The notes beneath the pieces were generated by a model. It was given only the letters and a program-made list of their open reading frames with translations. It ran no database searches and was not told the DNA's origin. Below are positions 1-10,618 of a stretch of DNA of 64,000 nucleotides, one piece after another. This DNA is from Cannabis sativa (Eukaryota > Streptophyta > Magnoliopsida > Rosales > Cannabaceae): assembly GCF_029168945.1 (NCBI RefSeq), contig NC_083602.1, positions 91,770,027-91,834,026 of the forward strand, written 5' to 3'. Position 1 is the stretch's first letter. The number at the start of each line of letters is the position of its first letter. The position numbers were made by a program, and so were the translations under genes.

Positions 1-444
1 ATAGCCATGGAAACCTACACTATCAACTGCAAGAAGATTTATCTTTTGACTTGAAATATTTGCTAGCTTTTTATATCATAATCAAAGATGTTTTTTTCAA
101 CTTTAAATTATTATAAATATCTTAATTAAAAAAATAGATTATGAGTTTACACTTATATTTACACGAACGGTAATGGGATATGGCATCATCATCATAATCA
201 TCATTAATTATGATATTTCATCATCAAAAAATGACAAAAATTAGTGTTTGCAATTTAGTCCTTGTAAAGGTTAATAATTATATCATAACTAAATATAGTA
301 CAATTTTCACACTATTTGCTTTCTAGAGCGCGCTACATTAAGGAGTGTAGTTTAAAATGAAATTAATCACCATTTAATTTAAATAAATGTTAAGAGTTGG
401 ATTAAAATCTGCTTAATTAGTACAATAACTCATAATGCAATATA

Positions 445-1137
445 TAAGAGTAATTTGCGACGTATATACTTAAGTTTAATTAACTTTCTCAGTTTATAGA
501 TAAATAGTTAAGTTATATTTCTAGAATTTTCGTAGTTATCTGACCGTTAAGTGTCAAGTCTTTATCCATGTGTCATTTTTTTTATTAGTATATTTAAATT
601 AAATTTTAAATATAAAATAAAATTTAATGACCTGAACCAATTAAAAACTGTCACGTATGAGTCTTAATGATCAGGTACTTAAAGTTATTTTAAGAGTAAT
701 TTACGAGATAAATACTTAAGTTTAACTCCTAACTGTAAATAATTAAATATTTAAGTCTAATTTTTGGCAGTAACGATATCTAAGTTATAATTTTAGAATT
801 TTTATAAGTGTTTGACTGTTAAGTGTTAAGTTGCTACGTGGTAATCTGTGATTGGTCCTAATTCAAATATATCAATAAAAAAATAACGCGTGGATAATGA
901 TTTGACATTTAACGGTCAGACACCTACACAGTTCTAGAAATATAACATATGTATTATTACTGCCAAAAATTAAACTTAAGTATTTATTTTGAACTGAAAG
1001 TTAAACTTAAGTATTTATAGTGTAAATTACTTAATTTTTAAAAGTATAACTTAAATATTATTACCGTAAAATATTAAATTTAAATATTTATTTACAACTA
1101 AAAATTAAATTTAAATATTTATACTATAAATTATTTT
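445..1137. mobile_element. Nested long-TIR MITE pair of one family
   Basis: Two copies of one long-inverted-repeat family are stacked here. The inner copy, about 691-1033, starts TAAGAGTAATTTAC and ends in the inverted GTAAATTACTTA. Its arms of roughly 130 bp contain repeated ACTTAAGTTTAA motifs and converge on GACTGTTAAGTG and its inverse. The outer copy has a left arm at about 445-650 and a right arm at about 1041-1137, so the inner copy appears to have landed inside it. A third copy lies at 41060-41689 and a truncated arm at 60933-60990. No coding capacity is visible. The superfamily is not clear from the ends. Confidence 0.6.
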
Positions 1138-1482
1138 ATATATATATATAATAGAGCTTTGAAATTAGATTTTAAATAATAATAGTCCAAATTAAGAATA
1201 TGTTTCATGTGAACTTGATTTGTACTTTTTTGAGATAAATGTAGAAAATCACATAAGTATTGTATATATAAGTACTTAGTACATATATAATAGAGTGAAA
1301 GATAAAGCTAAAGAATCTATATATGTATATAGTAGTGATGATGTAAGAAATGGAATATATTACGAAATAAAGAGAAGAGGAGGGCCATACATACATTATA
1401 ATAGATATATTTATGGAAGAGGTCTAGGGCCACAAATATAATAATATATATGTATAAATAAAGATGGTTTGAATTGAAAAAT

Positions 1483-1518
<36 letters not shown>

Positions 1519-2298
1519 GTGTTATTAATATCCATTTGACATTATGAGATTGACTTTGCATATATAGTGTGTGGGGTTATTAGATTAGTCTGGCAATGGT
1601 GGAAATCCAAGTCATTTTCAAGTGGCTTTGTCCATACTCTGTCCTTTGGATCCATATTCATCATTGCATAAATTCTTATATATAATTAATTATGAAAAAT
1701 TAATCCTAAAATTCACTAATATATTATATTATTATTAATATAATTAAATATTAAATTTTATTTATCTTAATTTAGTAATTATTATAAATAATCGCTACAA
1801 ATTATCACTTTATTTTTCGTGTTAATTAGTACTACTAGTATATCTCATGCTAGTATAATTTTTTTTTATTATTTGATTGATTATTTTAAACTTTATTTTT
1901 TTTACTTCATATAACTTATTCTAAAAATAACAAAAGAAATGATAAAATATTTATAGTGACAAACATGTCAATTAAGGTTGTCGAATAAAGTTAAATGCAT
2001 TTATAAACACAAATATGTATTAGAATATTTTCATAGAACAATCCAAATTTAATTACCAAGAAAATAATATATAATCAACAATATACATTATGATTTAGAA
2101 TGACATAGTTTTAAAAAAACAAATCATGGAAATCTTTTAGTTATAGAGAACCACAACAATATATGTATCAACTATATACACATATCTCACTTCTTCATCA
2201 CCACAAATACATATATAATCCATACTATTAGAAACATCAACAAAATATTTCCCATTACAACATACATTAGGTCTCAAATATATGCTTTTTTTAATAAT
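1138..2298. other. AT-rich intergenic DNA with an (AAT)n microsatellite
   Basis: No gene is supported here. The stretch is very AT-rich and contains an ATA/ATT trinucleotide run at about 1483-1517. The short reading frames are AT-rich and show no recognisable domain. Confidence 0.6.
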
Positions 2299-2556
2299 GA
2301 GGAAATGATACTCTATACCCTTTTTTATTGTTCTCTTTTATTTTTACCCTATTTTTTAAAGTCTATCATTTTTACCTATTTTTTCAAAGATTATACCAAT
2401 TTTGCCCTATCACTTCAAGATACTCTCCATGTGACTCTCTTATGCCAGGGTATTTTGGGTACAATACACATAAAAAGAGGTATGTTCCAAATAAATATAA
2501 AAATAGAGGTAAATTTGATTAATTGATTAATAAAAGTGTCATTTTTCAACTTACCC
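2299..2556. mobile_element. MITE, copy 1 of a 255-bp family
   Basis: This is about 85% similar by eye to 41190-41444. Both begin GAGGAAAT, then share CTCTATACCC, a TGACTCTCTTATG block, the ATTTTGGGTACAATACA block and the ending TTGATTAATTGATTAATAAAA. The second copy has a perfect 8-bp target duplication, which identifies the family as a DNA transposon. The target duplication of this copy is not clear. Confidence 0.6.
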
Positions 2557-2639
2557 ATTTTTTAATTGGGCCCAATTTTTTTTTAAAAAAAATGATATTT
2601 TCGAAAATTAATATAAAAATATGTGTATTTTATGAAGGA

Positions 2640-3265
2640 GTTTTTTTTAGCCCTGAATTTGGTAAACCCTAAGTACACGCCTAGCCTGTCTTAGCACACA
2701 TTATGTAATTCGGTTTCTCTTAACACATTTTTTGAATAATAAATCTTACAACTATGAGGAAAAAAATTACATGAATAAGTTAAGGAATATCTCTTTTCTG
2801 TATCTACTAATCAAAAACACTTTTATATTATATTTCATTAAAATGTATCCATTTTGTGAGTGGATTGTCCAATATATCTTTACCTTCCACTTAAGTTTAG
2901 CATATAATTTACATTAACCTAAGAGTATAATGGTATAATGGGGACATCATCTATAAAAGTGAGTATATCTTAAAAATATAAAAATAAAGGTAAAAATTAA
3001 AATGAAAAAAATAAAGTATGTATACAATGTAATTTTCTCTGTCGTAAACTCAAGCACGACCCTAAGAATAGGCAAACTAAGCCTGTACCTAAGGCCCACC
3101 TAACCTTCAAAAAAAGAATTTCTTTTTAAAATTACATATTTGTTTTATTAATTTTAAAAATACTATATTTTTTTCTAAATAAAATTCTGTTTTTTTTTTC
3201 TATAGCTCACTAAAGTTCAGGGGCCGAGCTTACTTAGACTGATCCCTACTCAAAATTATTGACAA
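2640..3265. repeat. Dispersed 'GGCCTAACCCGCC' repeat, degenerate
   Basis: Fragments containing AAGGCCCACCTAAC and CAGGGGCCGAGCTTA resemble, on the opposite strand, the repeats at 57736-57960 and 58262-58460. The core is a T-rich stretch. Boundaries and class are unknown. Confidence 0.4.
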
Positions 3266-3424
3266 GCCTCGCTTGTGGCGGAAGAAAACCGCGGTAACAA
3301 GTTAATAAAAAGCATAAAACTACGTATTAGAACAATAAAACAACTCCCCCATAGATTAATCTTACTATACACACTATATTTCCTCAATCCATATTCCCTA
3401 CATAATTCTTGAAATGATAAGTAC

Positions 3425-3900
3425 TCAACACCCAATTCTAGTTGCTACCAACCTTATTGAGTTTCTCAATGACTTCTCCAACCTGTTATCAACACCATCT
3501 TCAGAATAAACACCAGATAAAGAATCTGCAATGTCTTTCAATCCCACAAGGCTCGAAGCCCCCGAAAATGTGAGCAAACCACGCGATAAGGGGGCGACAG
3601 TTTTAAGTGTTTCGGGCATTTTAACTCTCTTCCCATCAATAAAGCTACACAAATAGTATAAAGTAGCATTAGAAAAATCCTGTTTACTCTCCATAACACA
3701 TAACTTCCCATTCAAGGCATCAATAGATTCATTCAGAACATTAACATCATCCATTATATTTGCTTAGATAACTTGTTCTGCTTCACCAATTTATCATCAA
3801 TGTTTTGTCAAATTTGAAACAGCCTTAGACATGTTACTTCTTGTCACGTACATAAAATCCCACAATGAATCATCCACATTGCACATAGTACATACTTATA
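3425..3900 (-). pseudogene. DUF1664-family gene fragment, frameshifted
   Basis: The minus strand encodes a recognisable piece of the plant DUF1664 family, small proteins of unknown function with a coiled coil. The upstream part (about 3780-3880) reads WDFMYVTRSNMSKAVSNLTK. It then shifts frame to a segment containing DDKLVKQNKLSKQI, and continues from 3754 down to 3425 with GKLCVMESKQD, LYYLC and SLVGLKDIADSLSG before a stop. These pieces are normally spread over several exons but here are contiguous, which suggests a processed copy or a degraded exon cluster. No start codon or promoter belongs to the intact family layout. Recognition is from memory of the family pattern. Confidence 0.6.
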
Positions 3901-4588
3901 TTGGGGTGAATTAGTCATTCAAAATATTCATTTAATGGAAGTGAAAATTAATGTCTTTCATAATCTCTTCATCAAATATTTTTTTACTCGTAATTAATTA
4001 AACAAAAGCTTTTATCATATTCCCCATAATAAAACATCAATATTTCATTTTTTTGACAGAAAAATAGTGACAATAATTTAGTTTCAAGATTAAGTTAACT
4101 TGGCATAAATAATCCTATTTCTTTTTGAGGTGCAAGGCATAAATTTTTCCCTTTTTTTTGGTTTGACCAAAGAAGACAAAATCTAGCTTCATTTATTATT
4201 TTACATTACAAAGATTACTCAATTACAATTAGTAGTTGCCCTCTTTGATTTTGTCAAAGAAAAATCTTACTTAAAACATTGGAAAACACAAAAATTGAGG
4301 TACCCAAAACCCAACCCAATTGATATTTAGTCAATCTTTGACTTTTTGTGTTTTAATTTGGAATTTTGGACACTTGGTGAAAATGTGGAACTCTGATCTG
4401 AAATTAACAAAAGAAGAAGAAGAAAGAAAGAAACTTGTGCTATACATGGAGAAAAAGACTAACTCAAAATTTACAAGCAAAATCCACACCAAAAGGTCAA
4501 TTCCAAAAAAAAGGACCCCCCCCCCCCCCCCCCAACCCTAATAAAACCATCCTAATTCCCAACCAACCCTCATCAGCTTTAGTATTTT
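3901..4588. other. Intergenic DNA with a poly-C tract
   Basis: Nothing coding is supported. A run of about 17 C at 4517-4533 generates artificial proline- or glycine-rich frames. The 3' UTR of the minus-strand SPARK gene probably begins at the right edge. Confidence 0.5.
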
Positions 4589-7500
4589 TCAGAGCGAAAA
4601 TGCACCGAAAACCAAAAATGAAAAAATGGGTACAACAAATTCCACCGCGATACCACCACAGCCTGCAGCAACAGAAGAAAAGAAAGATCAATTTTTTTTG
4701 ACATGGAAGTTATGGAACTAGAATATTTTGAAGATGGGGGGCAATGAAATGCACCGGTGTTTTTAAAAGTCTCCGAGGTTGGTAATGCAGGCAGCGACAT
4801 CTCTGTGTAAACCAATTAAATTTAGATACGAACGAAAAATAGAGAATAATAAGAAAGAGATTAATGTTTTGAGAAGTTACCGGGTGCACAAAGGGAAATC
4901 GATGTCATTGAAGATGATGAAGGCCATGGTGCTGCAATATTGTCACTCAAGTCACATGTAAAGCTGAAGCCGGTTATATTGTCGAATATCACATCTGTAG
5001 GAAGGCTTCGAAGGAGACAACCTGTAATCGGATAAAAATTTAAACTTAAAACACTTAGCCATAGCGACAAGCATTCCCACAACTAACTAAAGCTCCAAAC
5101 AATAACGGTAAAAGAGAGATAAACGACCAACATACCTTCTTGTCCATATGCTGCTCGAGTGGCCATAAAAGGAAAAAGAATTAAATCATCAGCTTAGGAA
5201 GGAAAAATGTAATGCAAAATATGAATGACAATAATATCATGCATAGAAAGCAACCTTGTATGCTAAAATCTTTCAAGTCAACATCACAAAGCTCGAAAAT
5301 ATCAGTCATCACCCCTCCTTTCCGCAACATGGATCCAAATACTGTTGCACAGATCATGGCTTGTCTATTTGTAATCAGCATTTGCTTTTGTATTCCAGCA
5401 ATGTAAGCATTTAATGAGCTGCAGCAGGAAGGACTCGGGGCAGCTACATTGCGACATGCTTTGATAACTTCTGAAGGCTGCTTAAAATCCAAAGGGCAAA
5501 CTGCACAAGTAATGACTATGGAATGAGAAGAAACATGAGTATGTATTGATAACTAAGTCAAAACATATGCCTTTCAATGCTACTTTTATGAACAAAATAA
5601 AATATCGATATAAAAAAATAGAGTTTTTGTAGTAACAGGCACTGTGCCAACATGACATGACCAAAAGTCTAGAATGTGATTATTTGATGAAATTTCTAGC
5701 ATTATCCTGCAAATATAAATCTAATCTTTTAGACAAACCCGAAAACAAGTGCAATGCTTTGTTCGTACACAATACACATCTTCAAGATACTCCAACACTA
5801 TACCTTTGTTAACTTTGCAGGATGATAATATTCGAAATGCAGCATTTGCTGTATCCATTGATAGTTTCCTTGAAATGTATGCATAAACCACTCCTTTACA
5901 ATCACTAAGATAATCAAAATGAGCAAAACCCCCCGCTACATTCTTGTTCTCATTGATCGTCAACTGTTTTCCTGAAATCTGGAGTGCAGCTTCCATAATT
6001 GCAGGCTGACAAATCGGTCTGCAACACTCCTTAAGAGGATCCACACTACTGCAAGCCTCCAGTAATTTGCTTGTATTAACCGTTTTTTCAAATGTAAGAA
6101 CATCATTTACCGGGCAAGACCCACCTGTGAGGTTTGATGGTTTTACCGAGCAAAGCGTGGGAATTGAACTGTTTGCCCCTCTGCTCGCCAAGATATTAAT
6201 AATATCTTCGAAACAGTAATTAGCACTCGAGTTTTGTAACACCAACTTATCTGAGCTGAAGCTAGAGAAACCCTTGAAGACATGAACTAAACTATTAAGT
6301 TGGGGACAACATATTACATTTGCTACAAGTGCTGCCAAAGGTTGAGAACAATCAGATGCTGTTTTGTCCAAGATACTCGATATTGCAGAAAATTTTACAG
6401 GACATTTTCCAGTCAAGACAGGATTATATCTTGTTGGGAAGGTCGGGTACATTGGAGGTAAAGGTTCATCTGGACGTGGATTATGTGGAAGAACAGCTGG
6501 TGATATTTCAATTGGCTCGAAGAATCCACTAATAGGTTGTTTTGTTAGCTCTGATACGGAAGAAAAATTAGTTTGCTTAAGCAGTGGCTGCAATGCCACT
6601 ACATCCTGAAAACCGGATATCCATATTAGAAATAATGATAATAACCAATGCGGCAATGAACCTGCAACCATAAAGAAATAAACTTTCGCTCAAATTCTCA
6701 TGTTAAAGGAAGTAAAAAAAATTTACTACATAAGCAAAAGTACAAAAGGGTAAGAATAATGTAAGTAAACACGTATAGAAATTCCTGTTAGAAGATGGAT
6801 AAATCATATACATTCGATACATGAAGCTTAAAGCTTAAAGCCAAAACCTTAGAATAACTATATTATACAAAAATGAAGTACCACTGATGTTCAACTAGAT
6901 GGTGAGTAGTTAAACTTAGTAACTTGCCTTTAAAATAAATAACAGCTCGAAAACAGTCCATAACTCCGCTATCCTTCGGGTACCATTGATATATTTTACA
7001 TAAGTGAGTCCCCCAGTAATTCCAGATACGCCCAAAAATAGTTCATAGCCATATGGTGGTGCCTGTGGCCCCTTCAAGCATTAGGCCAATGGTAACTATA
7101 ACAAAAATATAACTCGAATTAATTACTAAAAAAGCAGATAAACTCTTAAAGCTTCATAAAATAAACATTTCATTCAGTACTACTCTGTTCAGACAAATTA
7201 AATTGTCACTTTTGAGAAAGATACAAACAAAAGCTTCACAATAATATTATGCATTTACTAGCCAAAAAAAGTAAGAAAAAGTCATGCGATTACTGGATAA
7301 TTTAACCAGTTTCAGTGAGCCCAACCATGTTAATTGTTAATAAGCACAAGTAAAGTTCAACCCTACCTTTCTTATTTTGCTAGAATTTAATAATAAAAAT
7401 ACATGCTTTTACTCCAAAATCTCAAGAGCCAACCATTCATAAGGAGTCTTTAATTACCATAAAGCTTTTTTATGTTATCAAAAATCAAAGAAACAACAAA

Positions 7501-7823
7501 CTAAACTACAGTACCTACTGTTAAGATAACTCCTGAAACCCTACCAACACTAGTTCATCAACTAAAATAACTAACAAAAATTCCCCAGATTCATCTTACT
7601 CCCTCTACAAATATATATATACACATAAATAAAACACAGCTCAAGCTGAACCTGAAGCTCAACCAACCCCAATACTTACATTATCCTTAAAAAAAGCTCA
7701 AAGACACAATTTTTCCTTACTTTCTCAGCTACCAAACAAGAATTACCATACTCATCGGAGTAAATAAAAATCAGTACAGAGAGAAAAAATGAGAGAGAAG
7801 TGACCTGAAGAGATTGAAGTCAT
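4589..7823 (-). CDS. SPARK-domain GPI-anchored protein (At1g61900-like)
   Basis: A cell-surface protein of unknown biochemical role, predicted to be anchored in the outer plasma-membrane leaflet. I model seven minus-strand exons: 7805-7823, 6661-5804, 5500-5255, 5150-5136, 5021-4881, 4802-4755 and 4662-4589. All junctions are GT-AG and the total of 1401 nt gives 466 aa. The first exon supplies MTSISSG, which joins SLPHWLLSLFLIWISG to form a signal peptide. The body is cysteine-rich (CPVKF, VICCPQL, KECCRPICQP, SPSCCSSLNAYIAG), as in the SPARK family. The final small exon changes frame and yields a hydrophobic tail ending in FLVFGAFSL, the expected GPI signal. The unspliced alternative would give a poorer tail. 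The ATG visible at 6671 lies inside intron 1 and is not the likely start. Confidence 0.88.
6662..7804 (-). other. Long first intron of the SPARK gene
   Basis: An intron of about 1.14 kb separates a 19-nt coding start in exon 1 from the rest. The donor reads TTCAG/GTCACTT and the acceptor GGTTGCAG/GTTCATT. Apart from AT-rich sequence I see nothing else in it. Confidence 0.7.
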
Positions 7824-7960
7824 CTGAGTGACAAAAGGGGTTTAGAATCGAATCCAATGAGTTGAAAAATCGAAACTTGGTATGAATTTTGAAGACGATC
7901 GGAAAAAGGGGGCAGATTTGGAAACCCTAAATCGGAGTTTGGTGAAAGAATTGGGGGAAG

Positions 7961-9900
7961 TTGTTGGAATCCGAGGCGGTGGAGTTGGACTTATTATTTT
8001 TTATTTTTATTTATTTTTATTTTAATTTAATTTTAATTATTATAATTATAATTACTAGAGAGAGAAAGAGAAAGAGAGAGAAAGTGGACGACAGTGGAGT
8101 TTTTTTCTTCTTTTCTAACTTTTTAAGTTTTAACCTTTTTTTTCAACTCGACCCGATTGACTCGGGTCTCTTTTTATTAATAAAGAAGCCCTTAAAGTTT
8201 GTAGATATTTGCAGTTTGGTACTTTACTGTTAAGTCCTTGAAGTTTGCGTATATTGTTAGTTTGGTCCTTGGACTAACTCCGTTATGTGGCCTGACAAAA
8301 AACGACGCCGTTAAATGCACTTCCTTTTTTATTATTATTTTTTTGAAAAGGTAACACTTGAAAAAGTGGTCTTGCTCGACCATAATAATAAGATAATATT
8401 TTTAATTAAAAATTAAAATAACTTACTTTATTTTTATTTTTATTTTATTAATTAAAAAAACTATAAATAAAAGATAAGTATGTTTTTTAATAATGGTAAA
8501 TTAATTAAATTTTAACCTTTTGAGTTTTGATTACCTTTTCAAGTTATACAAACACACTAAAATAATTTTAATTTTTTTCCAAACAGTTTAATAAATAATA
8601 TAATAAAATATCTCAGTGATTATATTGATTTGAGATACAATTTGATAAAGGTGCAGTGTTGTTATGATTTGATCAAGTTTTTATTACTAAATAAAAAAAT
8701 TAATGAAAATTTGTTATTGTTTTTGAACAAAAGTATTTGAGTTTTATTGTTTTTAACTAAAATTTAATTTTTCATTTTAATCCAATGCCTTTTATCAAAC
8801 ATATAACCACACTTTTCATTACATACAAGAGATCTAAAGTTAGAATTTTCTAAAATTATAAGTGTCCAAGCGCCCACTTATATCATTAGTTTAAGAATAA
8901 GATTTTGCTCTCAATGGTGGCAAACCCAATAATAGATAAGTAGTATTCTTACATGTACACAAAATTAAAATTAAATTAATTATGTAGAATAAATAGGTGT
9001 TTACCCCTCATAAATAAATATATATAATTACATTTATATATTATATTGTTTTAATATTTTATTTTGTCCTCGAATAAAATTCTAAGTCCACTGCCAGTGA
9101 CTCTCAAGTCGATTTAAGTCGAATTGTTCTAAGAAGGATGACCACCTATTCACCTTGATCGCATGTAAAATCAATAATTTTCCTCTTTCATGGCACAAGC
9201 ACAACAATGTCCTCTCTTTCTAAAAAAACATTCGTTCATATCAAAAAGTTCTTACTTTGGAGGTTTATGACTAAAAAAAGAAAAATCTACACCTTTTTTT
9301 CATTAAAACCACTTGAGTACACCCACTAAGAAAAATTTTGAGGAAAAATAGTATCCAAAAAATATAATTAGAGTAGTTAGAACATAACATAATAATCGTC
9401 CAAAAAAATATTAACTTTGTTCTTTGTTGTTAGTTTTTTCATATTAAGTACTATTGTTATTGTTAGAAGCTTTATTTCATTGTTATGGTAAATAAATACC
9501 ACTTGTTGCTAAATAGAAAAAAGATTACATGTGACCATACCATAAACAAGATTTAACATTTTCTATTTATTTTTTTTCTTTTCACTACATTAAAGTTTGA
9601 GCATATATGTGTATGATTGGGGTCACATAATGGCATAAGATAAGGACAGTGAGAGCCAGCCAAAGTACAAATGATAAAATGATATAATAGAATGAATGAA
9701 TGAATAAAGGATGAGGACTTAGAAGTTAGGATGGATCATGATTTGGGTGGTGGACAAAATCCAACGTCGTATCAAGCACAAGCTTTGTCGAAAACAATGA
9801 TGACTCACTCAAACATTTCTCACATATACACATTTCCATACATGTGAATGTCATACTCATGCCAAGGAATATCTATCACATACAGATAACACCAAAACAT
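7961..9900. other. Intergenic DNA between the SPARK gene and BMS1
   Basis: The SPARK promoter region lies at the left edge and includes a GA-rich tract at about 8057-8093. At 8188-8280 two imperfect copies of a unit of about 46 bp (CTTRAAGTTTGYRKATATT...AGTTTGGT) form a fragment of a dispersed repeat. The rest is AT-rich without supported genes. Confidence 0.5.
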
Positions 9901-9911
9901 TCATTACAATT

Positions 9912-10280
9912 TTCTCCCCTTTACTAAATTGTGCTCCAAACTTTTCAAGCTGTTACAAACTTTGCCGATAAAAGTGTACTAAATTGTGCTCTAAATCCAA
10001 ACCTTTCAAACCCTTGAAAACTTTCCCTGAACTTTCACATGTACTAAATTGTATCCTAAATCTTTCAAACCATTAAAAACTTCACTCGAACATTCACATA
10101 TACTAAATTGTAAATTATACCCCAAACTTTTTAAACCTTTAAAAACTCTTTAAACTTTTACATATACTAAATTATATTTCGTACTTTTTAAACCCTTTAA
10201 AACTTCCCCATGTACTAATTTGTACCCTAAACCACTTCACATGTACTAAATTGTGTCCCGAAATTTTCAAACTCCCAAAC
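9912..10280. repeat. Minisatellite-like tandem array, seven decayed units
   Basis: Units of roughly 30-65 bp each contain TRTACTAAATTGT followed by CTAAAtCTTTCAAACC and a variant of TTAAAAACTT. They start near 9915, 9977, 10041, 10101, 10163, 10211 and 10241. Later units are shorter. Related phrases occur in the foldback element at 54820-55474. Confidence 0.65.
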
Positions 10281-10618
10281 TATTGGGAATTATGCCTCAA
10301 ATATATCTTATACCAAATTTGCAGCCACTAATAATTTTGTATTTATTATATACACACAAAAATTAGTAAAACAATCCTTGATTATTATTATAATTATTTT
10401 TATAAGAGGGTACACGAAAACTAGTGTTCTTACTAATGCACAACTTGAAAGTGAAACATAGTTTATATATTAACTTAATATATAATACATCAAAGGGACA
10501 AAATTGAGGCTTGTATGTGAGCAAGGTAAAAAAATACAATCAAAAATGGAAGATCAAAGCAAAATTGCAATGTGAATAAAGTTAACTGTGAGCAGTAGAC
10601 AAATCCCACTTACTACTT

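Noticed and set aside
4435..4701. Proline-rich 88-codon frame and its glycine-rich opposite
   Set aside because: The proline run is the translated poly-C tract. The region is the end of the SPARK gene on the other strand.
5721..6671. Start codon at 6671 for the SPARK protein
   Set aside because: That ATG lies in ATGGTTGCAG, which is the intron 1 acceptor. The spliced start at 7823 gives an in-frame signal peptide.
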